12,825 nt of DNA from Bacillota bacterium (lineage in GTDB: Bacteria; Bacillota; Clostridia; Peptostreptococcales; Natronincolaceae): positions 1 through 12,825 of the forward strand of contig JAEWHG010000215.1 in NCBI GenBank assembly GCA_023387935.1. The letters are read 5' to 3'. The position numbers and the translations under genes were made by a program. Positions 1 through 6,161 of the stretch are shown here, one piece after another. Every line of letters begins with the position of its first letter. The stretch's first letter is position 1. The notes under the pieces were generated by a model, which did no database searches, was not told the origin of the DNA, and worked only from the letters and a program-made list of their open reading frames with translations.

Positions 1-224
1 TCGAGATCACAAACACCAATACATCCAGTTTGAGTAACAACAATATCAGTTAAGCCTACAGAGTTTAACTCTTCCTCTAATGCAGAAAGCACAGGCTGTG
101 CTCCTGCTGCAACACCGCAGGTAGCAACTCCTACTAGTATTCTTGTAATACTTCCATTTATATCTTGATCTACCTCATCTTTAAATTTTTTTCTGATCTC
201 ATTCAGTTCAAAGATTGATTTCAC
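1..224 (-). CDS. HndB-like thioredoxin-fold [2Fe-2S] subunit (partial, C-terminus beyond window)
   Basis: This is the 5' part (about 74 codons) of a gene that runs off the left edge. It starts at a GTG (224-222) preceded by a G-rich ribosome site (GAGGGGGG) 7 nt upstream. The product reads MKSIFELNEIRKKF and continues with VATCGVAAGAQPV (Cys36) and QTGCIGVCDL (Cys68, Cys72), the cysteine pattern of the thioredoxin-like [2Fe-2S] domain found in HndB of NADP-reducing hydrogenases and at the N-terminus of some NuoF/HydB proteins. Only three cluster cysteines are visible; a fourth would lie beyond the edge. It follows the NuoE-like gene by 22 nt, so the two are probably co-transcribed. The role inferred from the family is electron transfer between the NADH-oxidising module and a hydrogenase or dehydrogenase. 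Whether it is a separate HndB or the N-terminus of a HydB/NuoF fusion cannot be decided here. Confidence 0.8.
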   Translation of the reverse strand, partial: MKSIFELNEIRKKFKDEVDQDINGSITRILVGVATCGVAAGAQPVLSALEEELNSVGLTDIVVTQTGCIGVCDL

Positions 225-246
225 TGCATTTCCCCCCTCTTTAAAT

Positions 247-741
247 TTATTTATATTCACTCAATATTTTAGGAATATCATGAGATGATATCTTACCATA
301 AACCTTCTCATCTATCATTATTACTGGTGCTAATCCACATGCTCCAATACATCGAGTAGCCTGCAAGGTAAACTTTCCATCTTCTGTAGTACTGCCTTCT
401 TCAACACCTAATTCGCTACTTAATCTGTCTAATATGTTTTGTGAGCCTTTAACGTAACAGGCAGTACCCAAACATACACTGATAACATGTTGTCCTTTAG
501 GCTCTAATGAAAATAGAGAATAAAATGAAGCTACCCCATAAATCTGAGTAATTGGTATGTCCAATTCTTCTGATACAAGCATTAAAGCCTCTTCCGGTAG
601 ATACCCATAAATACTCTGTATCTTATGTAATGCTGGTATCAATGCACCTTCTGTACCTTTAATGTCCTGCAGAGTTTCTTTCGCTTTTAGCATAGTGCTG
701 TTCGTTTGTTCTTGTTGACAACAACAATTTTGATTTTCCAT
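247..741 (-). CDS. NuoE/HydC/HndA-like [2Fe-2S] subunit (24 kDa type)
   Basis: This 164-residue protein belongs to the NADH dehydrogenase 24-kDa (NuoE) family. The four [2Fe-2S] ligands are visible as C90-LGTA-C95 and C131-IGA-C135, in the usual spacing, after an N-terminal helical region with the family motif YGYLPEEAL (45-53) and YGVASFYSLF (68-77). The length is typical. An ATG start at 741 has GGAGGG about 8 nt upstream. The residues CCC (6-8) near the N-terminus are unusual and not part of the family cluster. In clostridia this subunit with an HndB-like neighbour is usually the first gene of an electron-bifurcating [FeFe] hydrogenase (HydABC/HndABCD) or a related NAD-linked formate dehydrogenase. 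The downstream genes that would decide are outside the window. A Rex-type operator upstream fits control by the NADH/NAD+ ratio. Confidence 0.92.
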   Translation of the reverse strand: MENQNCCCQQEQTNSTMLKAKETLQDIKGTEGALIPALHKIQSIYGYLPEEALMLVSEELDIPITQIYGVASFYSLFSLEPKGQHVISVCLGTACYVKGSQNILDRLSSELGVEEGSTTEDGKFTLQATRCIGACGLAPVIMIDEKVYGKISSHDIPKILSEYK

Positions 742-819
742 TCATTAATCCCTCCATCCTTTTGCATTTTATACACATTGGAGATAACTGGTTTGAGTAC
801 CATAATTATCATTATAACT

Positions 820-847
820 ATTATATCAAATTTATTAGGCAGTTCAA
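820..847 (-). promoter_or_regulatory. Candidate sigma-A promoter of the nuoE-like/HndB operon
   Basis: On the minus strand TTGAAC (847-842) and a perfect TATAAT (825-820) are separated by 16 nt, placing a start near 813, about 70 nt before the first ATG. A second possible promoter lies upstream: TTGCAT (919-914), an 18-nt spacer and TAATAT (895-890), whose -10 lies inside the Rex-type site. Sequence alone does not show which is used. Confidence 0.65.
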
Positions 848-881
848 CAAAATATTCTATATATTTTAAATTTTCTGTTAA

Positions 882-899
882 TTGTTAATATATTAACAA
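882..899. promoter_or_regulatory. Rex-type redox operator (perfect palindrome)
   Basis: The 18-bp sequence TTGTTAA-TATA-TTAACAA is a perfect inverted repeat identical to the recognised clostridial Rex operator pattern TTGTTAANNNNTTAACAA. Rex represses fermentative and hydrogen-producing genes at low NADH/NAD+ and is released when NADH is high. The site lies 141 nt upstream of the nuoE-like start codon and overlaps the -10 of an alternative promoter (TTGCAT-N18-TAATAT), so repression by occlusion is plausible. It sits 34 bp upstream of the -35 of the other candidate promoter. The sequence match is direct; the regulator assignment is from family knowledge. Confidence 0.78.
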
Positions 900-952
900 G
901 TGTTCAACATTTTATGCAACTTATTTATATTAAACTTTGTTGAAATATGTAT

Positions 953-1000
953 AAAAAAAATAAACAATTAATGGTTTTTATCACCATTAATTGTTTATTT
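953..1000 (-). terminator. Intrinsic terminator after the dipeptide epimerase gene
   Basis: A perfect 17-bp inverted repeat (958-974 with 984-1000, 9-nt loop) is followed on the minus strand by an unbroken T-run (from 960 downward). It lies about 58 nt past the stop codon at 1058, as expected for a rho-independent terminator of the epimerase gene. It insulates the redox operon promoter from upstream transcription. Confidence 0.9.
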
Positions 1001-1057
1001 CACTTCTATATTATTAATTTTTTAACAACAGAATACTATATACTCTACATTATGCTG

Positions 1058-2146
1058 CTATTTGTAAACTACTCCTTGCACTTCTTTAAATCCAAACCCA
1101 GGTTCATCATTTAGAGTAATGCTATGCTCATTAAATATTGCTCCACCTACAATTGGATCTTCACTACACAGAACAGGCCCATCTAAATCTATTTTTGTAA
1201 TTATGCATTTAGCTGCCGCTAAATGTACAGCCGCAGTAACACTTAGCTTAGATTCTAGCATGCATCCTATCATACATTCAATACCATATATCTCAGCCAT
1301 CGAACATATTTTTAGTGCATTGTGTAGCCCACCAGTTTTCATTAATTTAATGTTGATTAAGTCTGCAGCTCTCATTTGTAGAATAGTCATAGCGTCTCTA
1401 GGAGAGAATACGCTTTCGTCTGCTAAGACAGGTATAGAAACATTGTCTGTCACAAGTTTTAAACCTTCAAAATCATATGCTGCTACTGGTTGCTCAACAA
1501 GTTCTATATTCAGTCCTTCATCTTCCATCTTTCTTAATGCATATATAGCTTCTTTAGGATTCCAACCTTGATTTGCATCGATTCTTAAATCTATATCATA
1601 TCCAATAGCAGCTCTTATAGCCTTCATACGTTTTAAGTCTAATGCTGAATCATTTCCTACTTTAATTTTTAAGGTTCTATATCCTCTGTTTATAGCATCA
1701 ATACTATCCTGGGCCATTTCCTCAGGATCATTTATACTTATGGTTATATCCGTTGTTATTTCCTTTCTATATCCACCTAATAATTTATAAACTGGAGCTT
1801 TATACAGCTGACCATATAAATCATAAATTGCTATATCTACTGCTGCTTTAGCACTAGTATTCTTTACAACCGATTTATCTAGTTTCAGCATTATTTCTTC
1901 CATATTCTCAATATCCATTCCAATTATATGTTTCTTAATATGGTCCTCTATAGCCCCTATTATTGCACCTGTTGTATCACCTGTTATTACGCCTGTAGGT
2001 GGTGCCTCTCCATATCCTATATGTCCAGTATTAGTTTCAATCTTAACTATAATATCCTCTATGCTGTGAACGGTTCTTAAAGCAGTCCTAAAAGGCTTCT
2101 TTAATGGAACGGATATATGTCCAATTCTGATGTCTGTAATTTTCAC
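1058..2146 (-). CDS. Dipeptide epimerase, L-Ala-D/L-Glu epimerase type (enolase superfamily)
   Basis: The 362-residue protein belongs to the muconate-lactonising subgroup of the enolase superfamily. It has the N-terminal capping domain (1-120) and TIM barrel with the catalytic K160-I-K162 pair, metal ligands D190 (RIDANQGW), E218 (LVEQPV) and D243 (LADES), and the opposite-face lysine K267 (NIKLMKTGG). R24 and the DLDGP motif (D320, D322) match residues that set specificity in characterised L-Ala-D/L-Glu epimerases, which recycle murein dipeptides in the cytoplasm. I chose the GTG at 2146 because AAGGAGGAG lies 5-7 nt upstream; the in-frame ATG at 2173 has no ribosome site and would add nine residues. 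The gene is divergent from tyrS and appears monocistronic. Other dipeptide specificities are possible. Confidence 0.9.
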   Translation of the reverse strand: MKITDIRIGHISVPLKKPFRTALRTVHSIEDIIVKIETNTGHIGYGEAPPTGVITGDTTGAIIGAIEDHIKKHIIGMDIENMEEIMLKLDKSVVKNTSAKAAVDIAIYDLYGQLYKAPVYKLLGGYRKEITTDITISINDPEEMAQDSIDAINRGYRTLKIKVGNDSALDLKRMKAIRAAIGYDIDLRIDANQGWNPKEAIYALRKMEDEGLNIELVEQPVAAYDFEGLKLVTDNVSIPVLADESVFSPRDAMTILQMRAADLINIKLMKTGGLHNALKICSMAEIYGIECMIGCMLESKLSVTAAVHLAAAKCIITKIDLDGPVLCSEDPIVGGAIFNEHSITLNDEPGFGFKEVQGVVYK

Positions 2147-2212
2147 CTTAAGCTCCTCCTTCAAAAGCAACATTTAGAAAATTTATATAACAAACAAAAA
2201 AATTAAATACTC

Positions 2213-2242
2213 TTGCATATGTAGTTTAACATATGATATAAT
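2213..2242 (+). promoter_or_regulatory. Promoter of the T-box/tyrS unit
   Basis: TTGCAT (2213-2218), an 18-nt spacer and a perfect TATAAT (2237-2242) form a sigma-A type promoter, predicting transcription from about 2249. That is just upstream of the T-box stem I region, which fits its role. Confidence 0.8.
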
Positions 2243-2248
2243 AGGGCA

Positions 2249-2494
2249 AAATATCACTAACTGTTAAAAGCATTGAAGGAAATAAGTAGTCACCATGGTT
2301 ACAATTTAGAGAGTAGATCGGTCGGTGAAAGATCTATAGCACATGGTAAGATGAATTACATTCTGGAGCTGCAAAGTCAAAATCTTTGCCGGTTTTCATC
2401 CGTTATAATGAATTGAGGCATCTATTTGATGTAAATTAAGGTGGTACCACGGGTTATCTCGTCCTTTCGGACTAGATAGCCCTTTTATTTTTTT
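2249..2494 (+). promoter_or_regulatory. Tyrosine-specific T-box leader
   Basis: This is a tRNA-sensing T-box. Stem I shows the AGTA S-turn element (2285-2288) and a distal loop closed by GATC/GATC (2316-2334) that contains CGGTG. The likely specifier is TAC, a Tyr codon, at 2357-2359, followed by A. Stem III is GCAAAG/CTTTGC (2371-2389). The T-box sequence AAGGTGGTACCACG is at 2438-2451; its TGGT can pair with the ACCA end of tRNA-Tyr (discriminator A). It overlaps the 5' side of the terminator. Uncharged tRNA-Tyr would stabilise the antiterminator and permit tyrS transcription. The Tyr specifier agrees with the downstream gene. Confidence 0.93.
2451..2494 (+). terminator. T-box regulated terminator
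   Basis: GGGTTATCTCGTCC (2451-2464) pairs with GGACTAGATAGCCC (2469-2482) around a TTTC loop, followed by TTTTATTTTTTT. The stem begins inside the T-box consensus, so antiterminator and terminator are mutually exclusive. Copy 1 of the 76-bp repeat starts 15 nt beyond the stem. Confidence 0.92.
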
Positions 2495-2497
2495 GAA

Positions 2498-2573
2498 CAC
2501 TTGAAATTCTAAGCAAAGCTTAGAATTGAGTGCGACATAAAGTTTGTGAGAGTAAACAAACAAATTTTATTTT
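2498..2573 (+). repeat. 76-bp dispersed repeat, copy 1
   Basis: This block matches the reverse complement of 10051-10126 at 72 of 76 positions with no gaps. Its left half is a hairpin, AATTCTAAGC-AAA-GCTTAGAATT (2506-2528), extended by imperfect CACT/AGTG pairing; the right half is unpaired and ends in CAAATTTTATTTT. The block is flanked by TTTTATTTTT direct repeats (2483-2492 and 2565-2574). It lies in the tyrS leader between the T-box terminator and the tyrS ribosome site, so it is transcribed only on readthrough. No coding capacity is apparent. It resembles a small non-autonomous mobile element; the family is unknown to me. Confidence 0.85.
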
Positions 2574-2602
2574 TGCATAAAATAAAAGAAGGAGGATTTA
2601 AA

Positions 2603-3832
2603 ATGGAAAATGTATTTGATGTTTTAAAAGAACGTGGATTTGTTAAACAATTTACCCATGAAGATGAAATTAGAGAAATGCTTGGTAAGGAGAAAGTTAC
2701 TTTTTATATAGGCTTTGATCCAACAGCTGATAGCTTGCATGTAGGTCACTTTGTGCAACTAATGGCTATGTCTCACCTTCAGAAAGCAGGTCATAGGCCT
2801 ATATTTCTTGCAGGAGGGGGTACCGGAATGATTGGTGACCCATCTGGAAGAACTGATATGAGACAAATGATGACCCCAGAAACTATACAACATAATGTTG
2901 ACTGCTTTATTGAGCAATCTAAACGATTAATTGATTTATCACAAGATAAAGCTATTATAGAAAATAATGCGAACTGGTTGTTAGATTTAAACTACGTTTC
3001 CTTTATTAGAGAAATAGGTAGACATTTCTCTGTAAATAGAATGTTAACAGCAGAATGTTTTAAAAACAGAATGGAAAAGGGATTATCCTTCTTTGAGTTT
3101 AACTACATGATTATGCAATCTTATGACTTCTTAGAGCTATTTAGAAAATATGGCTGTCGTCTACAATTAGGCGGAGATGATCAATGGTCCAATATTATTG
3201 CAGGTGCAGACTTAATTAGACGAGTTGAAGGTGAATCAGCTTACGGAATGACCTTTACACTTTTAACTACAAGCGAAGGCCAAAAAATGGGTAAAACTCA
3301 ATCTGGAGCAGTTTGGTTAGATCCTAATAAAACATCGCCTTTCGAATTCTACCAATACTGGAGAAATGTTGCAGATGCCGATGTTGAAAACTGTCTTTCT
3401 CTTCTTACTTTCATACCTATGGATGAAGTTAGAAGACTTGGCTCTCTAGAAGGTGCAGAAATAAATAAAGCTAAAGAAATTCTTGCTTTTGAGGTAACAA
3501 AGCTAGTACATGGTGAAGAAGAAGCTAAAAAAGCTGAGGAAGCTGCAAAGGCTTTATTTGGTCAAGGTGCTTTAGGAGGATCCGTTCCATCAACTGAAAT
3601 CTCTAAAGGAGAATTTACAGATGGTATGGATATTATTACACTACTATCTAAAGCTGAATTAATTCCATCTCGTGGAGAAGGTAGACGTGTAGTACAGCAG
3701 GGTGGAGTTACAATAAACGATGAAAAAATATCTGATATTAATACACTAATCACTCTTGATTTCTTTAAAGATGATGCTTTAATGATTAAAAAAGGAAAGA
3801 AAACATACCATCAAGTTAAGCTAATTGACTAA
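2603..3832 (+). CDS. tyrS: Tyrosyl-tRNA synthetase
   Basis: The 409-residue class I synthetase attaches tyrosine to tRNA-Tyr in the cytoplasm. The catalytic domain carries the HIGH-type motif HVGH (46-49), the family motif QLGGDDQW (188-195) and the KMSKS-type loop KMGKT (228-232). A C-terminal S4 RNA-binding domain follows (about 344-400, with VVQQGGVTINDEKI). The length is normal. The ATG at 2603 is chosen because GGAGG ends 7 nt upstream; an upstream in-frame GTG at 2546 would only translate the repeat and the ribosome site itself. Expression is controlled by the tyrosine T-box upstream, and the gene ends in a strong terminator, so it is a single-gene unit. Confidence 0.97.
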   Translation: MENVFDVLKERGFVKQFTHEDEIREMLGKEKVTFYIGFDPTADSLHVGHFVQLMAMSHLQKAGHRPIFLAGGGTGMIGDPSGRTDMRQMMTPETIQHNVDCFIEQSKRLIDLSQDKAIIENNANWLLDLNYVSFIREIGRHFSVNRMLTAECFKNRMEKGLSFFEFNYMIMQSYDFLELFRKYGCRLQLGGDDQWSNIIAGADLIRRVEGESAYGMTFTLLTTSEGQKMGKTQSGAVWLDPNKTSPFEFYQYWRNVADADVENCLSLLTFIPMDEVRRLGSLEGAEINKAKEILAFEVTKLVHGEEEAKKAEEAAKALFGQGALGGSVPSTEISKGEFTDGMDIITLLSKAELIPSRGEGRRVVQQGGVTINDEKISDINTLITLDFFKDDALMIKKGKKTYHQVKLID

Positions 3833-3886
3833 ATACATTGTATAGTTGAAAAATAAGTAAGATTATTTACTGTTTTCAATAGGAAT

Positions 3887-3928
3887 AAAAAAACAAAGGG
3901 ATTATAGATTGTAGTCCCTTTGTTTTTT
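3887..3928. terminator. Bidirectional terminator between tyrS and the Cof-type hydrolase gene
   Basis: An A-rich arm with CAAAGGGATTA pairs with TAGTCCCTTTG plus T-run around a 7-nt loop, with one G-T wobble. A-run and T-run flank the stem symmetrically, so it can end tyrS (stop at 3832, plus) and the convergent phosphatase gene (stop at 3953, minus). Confidence 0.9.
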
Positions 3929-3952
3929 ATTAAATTTAAATACTTTTTTATA

Positions 3953-4780
3953 TTAATCTTTAAATACCAATTCTTCTAATCCTTTTGCAACACCACTATC
4001 ATTATTAGAAGCAGTAACGTAATGAGCCTGCTCTTTTACATACACTTCTCCATTTCCCATTGCAACAAAGGTTCCCACATAGTCTTTCATTGATAAATCA
4101 TTAAAATTATCTCCAAAAGCAATAATTTCTTCAGGCTTTACTTTATAAATTTTACTTAACATATGAATCCCCTTGCCCTTGGATACACCTTTATTCATGA
4201 CCTCTAAATTGTTATACCAGGATTTATCCAAAGCAATACTATCAATTCCTTCTAGGTCTTTTTTTATAGAATCTATTTTTGTATGATCTTCGTTAACTGC
4301 CATCATCTTTAAGATTTTAATATTATTAGTTTTAAAATAAACAGCAGCATCTTCTAGCTTTTCTATATGTACTTTGTTTTCATCGCTTTGATCCTCATTC
4401 CAATCCTTATATATAGAAGAGCTGAATCCTAATTCCTCCACATATATTTTGTCTTCATCATATATATGAAAGTATACATTATGTCTTTTAAAGCTTTCTA
4501 TAACTTTTAAAGCATCCTCCTTTTTTATGGGATTAATATCAATAACCTCATTAGTGGCTTCATCTCTTATTATAGCTCCATTACAAGCAATAATTGGAGT
4601 TTTGATGTTCAATAGCTTTGCGTAAAATCTTGCTGATGTGAATACCCTACCAGTAGCTATAGCAACTTCTATGCCTAACCCTTGGGCTTTATTAAGTGCA
4701 TTTTGGTTTTCTAAGCTAACTTCTTTTTTATTATTGAGTAGGGTTCCATCCATGTCTAGTACGATCAATTTATATTTCAT
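3953..4780 (-). CDS. Cof-type HAD-superfamily phosphatase
   Basis: This 275-residue cytoplasmic hydrolase has all HAD motifs: DMDGT with nucleophile D9 and acid/base D11, motif II T43 in ATGR, motif III lysine near K197 (VMNKGVSKG) and motif IV GDNFND (223-228). The middle region (about 85-185) is the type C2B cap of the Cof/YidA group. The family dephosphorylates sugar phosphates, flavin or cofactor phosphates; the substrate cannot be read from sequence. The ATG at 4780 has AAGGAGG 5 nt upstream. It is divergent from the perR-like gene and converges on tyrS, with which it shares a terminator. It appears to be a single-gene unit; no clear promoter for it was found in the 139-nt divergent gap. 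Confidence 0.92.
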   Translation of the reverse strand: MKYKLIVLDMDGTLLNNKKEVSLENQNALNKAQGLGIEVAIATGRVFTSARFYAKLLNIKTPIIACNGAIIRDEATNEVIDINPIKKEDALKVIESFKRHNVYFHIYDEDKIYVEELGFSSSIYKDWNEDQSDENKVHIEKLEDAAVYFKTNNIKILKMMAVNEDHTKIDSIKKDLEGIDSIALDKSWYNNLEVMNKGVSKGKGIHMLSKIYKVKPEEIIAFGDNFNDLSMKDYVGTFVAMGNGEVYVKEQAHYVTASNNDSGVAKGLEELVFKD

Positions 4781-4838
4781 TTTTTCCTCCTTAATTTATC
4801 TAATATTTAAATTTATTGGAACTTTTTGCATAATTGTA

Positions 4839-4867
4839 TTGACAAATAATTAACATGGTCATATAAT
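4839..4867 (+). promoter_or_regulatory. Consensus sigma-A promoter of the perR-like gene
   Basis: TTGACA (4839-4844), a 17-nt spacer and TATAAT (4862-4867) make a perfect consensus sigma-A promoter. The predicted start, near 4874, is immediately before a PerR-box-like palindrome. Confidence 0.88.
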
Positions 4868-4881
4868 AAAGATGGAATTGT

Positions 4882-4897
4882 ATATAATAATTATTAT
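4882..4897. promoter_or_regulatory. PerR/Fur-box-like palindrome (putative autoregulatory operator)
   Basis: ATATAATAATTATTA (4882-4896) matches the Bacillus PerR box TTATAATNATTATAA at 12 of 14 defined positions, and 4884-4897 is a perfect 14-bp palindrome. It lies just downstream of the -10 box, between promoter and start codon of a PerR-like gene, where a bound repressor would block transcription. The AT-rich background makes chance palindromes more likely, so the assignment is tentative. Confidence 0.5.
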
Positions 4898-4919
4898 TAA
4901 TTTTAAGGTGGTGTCTATT

Positions 4920-5345
4920 GTGGATGTTTTAATAAAAGAGTTAAAATCTAATAGTTGTAAAATTACTCCTCAACGTATTGCCGTATATCAAACAATTAAA
5001 GATTCTGTGGATCATCCAAATGCTGAGGCTGTTTTTAAAAAATTATATCCTGCATATCCTACTATGAGTTTAGCAACCGTATATAAATCCTTAGAGCTAT
5101 TTTCTAAATTAGGATTGGTTCAAGTAATCAATATTGGTGAAAATAGTTTCCGTTACGATGGAAGAATAGAAGATCATCAACATATCATTTGTACACATTG
5201 TTCAAAAATAGAAGATTTAAATAATTCTATCTTTGAAGATCTACCATCTAAAGTAGCAGATACTTCTAATTATCATATTAATAAACAACAACTATGTTTT
5301 TATGGTATTTGCTCTGATTGTCTAAAAGAAGCTTCTTCTAATTAG
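4920..5345 (+). CDS. Fur-family regulator, PerR-like
   Basis: The 141-residue protein is a Fur-family metal-dependent repressor. The winged helix covers about 1-80 (ITPQR at 15-19, recognition region SLATVYKSL). The structural zinc site is C91-T-H-C94 and C131-S-D-C134. The five regulatory-metal ligands of Bacillus PerR are all represented: H32, D80, H86, H88 and D99. Aspartate rather than glutamate at D99 favours PerR (peroxide sensing through Fe-catalysed histidine oxidation) over Fur, but this is inference. GTG at 4920 is the likely start because AAGGTGG lies 8 nt upstream; the in-frame ATG at 4872 coincides with the predicted transcript start and lacks a ribosome site. The gene converges on btuD with an 18-nt gap. 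An iron- or zinc-sensing role cannot be excluded. Confidence 0.9.
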   Translation: MDVLIKELKSNSCKITPQRIAVYQTIKDSVDHPNAEAVFKKLYPAYPTMSLATVYKSLELFSKLGLVQVINIGENSFRYDGRIEDHQHIICTHCSKIEDLNNSIFEDLPSKVADTSNYHINKQQLCFYGICSDCLKEASSN

Positions 5346-5363
5346 TTCTCATTTATTTTAAAA

Positions 5364-6149
5364 TTATAAAGTTGATAGAGGTGTAACTTGCAAAGAGTTT
5401 GTATATTTATTTTTATCTACAATCATATTTATTTTATATGCCATTTGTAGATTTTCTTTTGTAATAACTCTCTCTGGGCTTCCTATAATAATTTGTCTAC
5501 CTTTATGAATTAACATTATTTCTTTACTATAGCGAGCAGCTAAATTTATATCGTGAAGTGCCATAATTATAGTTACCCCTTTTTCTTTATTTAACACTTT
5601 TAATAGGTCTAATATTTCTATTTGGTGATGCATGTCTAAGGCTGCAGTAGGTTCATCTAACAAAAGAACCTGTGGCTCTTGGGCTAATGCCCTTGCTATT
5701 ATTACTCTTTGCCTTTCTCCACCACTTAGCTGGTTTATACTTTTATCTTTCAAATGCCATGTATTCGTATTTTCCATAGCTTCCTTCACTACGGAAAGAT
5801 CTTTTGGTGTTTCTTGTTTAAACTTTTCAATATATGGATTCCTACCCATTAAAACAATTTCGTAAGAAGTAAAATCATATTCAATATTTGTATTTTGTGG
5901 AACTACAGCTACTTCGCGTGCCAACTCCTTTACTCTGTAGCTTTTTAATTGTCTATTATCTAATAAAACTTCTCCTTCATTTGGTGCTAAAGTAGCTGCT
6001 ATATTTTTCAACAATGTTGATTTTCCAGAGCCATTAGGTCCTATAATAGTTATAATATTTCCTTTATCAATCTTTACATTAATATGATCCAAAACTATAG
6101 TATCTTCATACACAAATACTAAATCCTTAGTTTCAATACATTTTCCCAT
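5364..6149 (-). CDS. btuD: Vitamin B12 ABC transporter, ATP-binding protein
   Basis: This 261-residue ATPase of the FecE/BtuD class powers import. Walker A is GPNGSGKST (37-45), the Q-loop is Q85, the signature LSGGERQ (141-147), Walker B VLLLDEP (161-167) and the H-switch H199 (ALHD). It is the last gene of a three-gene operon, 12 nt behind the permease gene, with an AAGGGGTGA ribosome site. Sequence similarity alone cannot separate haem, siderophore and cobalamin importers. The cobalamin riboswitch ahead of the operon is the evidence for B12 or another corrinoid. No terminator is visible in the 18 nt before the convergent perR-like gene. Confidence 0.92.
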   Translation of the reverse strand: MGKCIETKDLVFVYEDTIVLDHINVKIDKGNIITIIGPNGSGKSTLLKNIAATLAPNEGEVLLDNRQLKSYRVKELAREVAVVPQNTNIEYDFTSYEIVLMGRNPYIEKFKQETPKDLSVVKEAMENTNTWHLKDKSINQLSGGERQRVIIARALAQEPQVLLLDEPTAALDMHHQIEILDLLKVLNKEKGVTIIMALHDINLAARYSKEIMLIHKGRQIIIGSPERVITKENLQMAYKINMIVDKNKYTNSLQVTPLSTL

Positions 6150-6161
6150 CTAAATCACCCC

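Noticed and set aside
706..888. Small plus-strand hydrophobic ORF (60 codons)
   Set aside because: It overlaps the start of the NuoE-like gene, its promoter and the Rex operator and has no ribosome site.
1119..1571. Plus-strand reading frame of 150 codons inside the epimerase gene
   Set aside because: It is the antisense shadow of a clear enzyme gene and has no recognisable domain or ribosome site.
2147..2173. Upstream ATG (2173) as start of the dipeptide epimerase
   Set aside because: It lacks a ribosome site, and the nine extra codons span the AAGGAGG that serves the GTG at 2146.
2216..2235. Two CATATG sites in the spacer of the tyrS promoter as an operator
   Set aside because: CATATG is a short self-palindromic word in AT-rich DNA, and tyrS control is already explained by the T-box.
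2546..2602. GTG at 2546 as tyrS start
   Set aside because: The extra 19 codons translate the end of the 76-bp repeat and the ribosome site; the ATG at 2603 with GGAGG upstream fits the family N-terminus.
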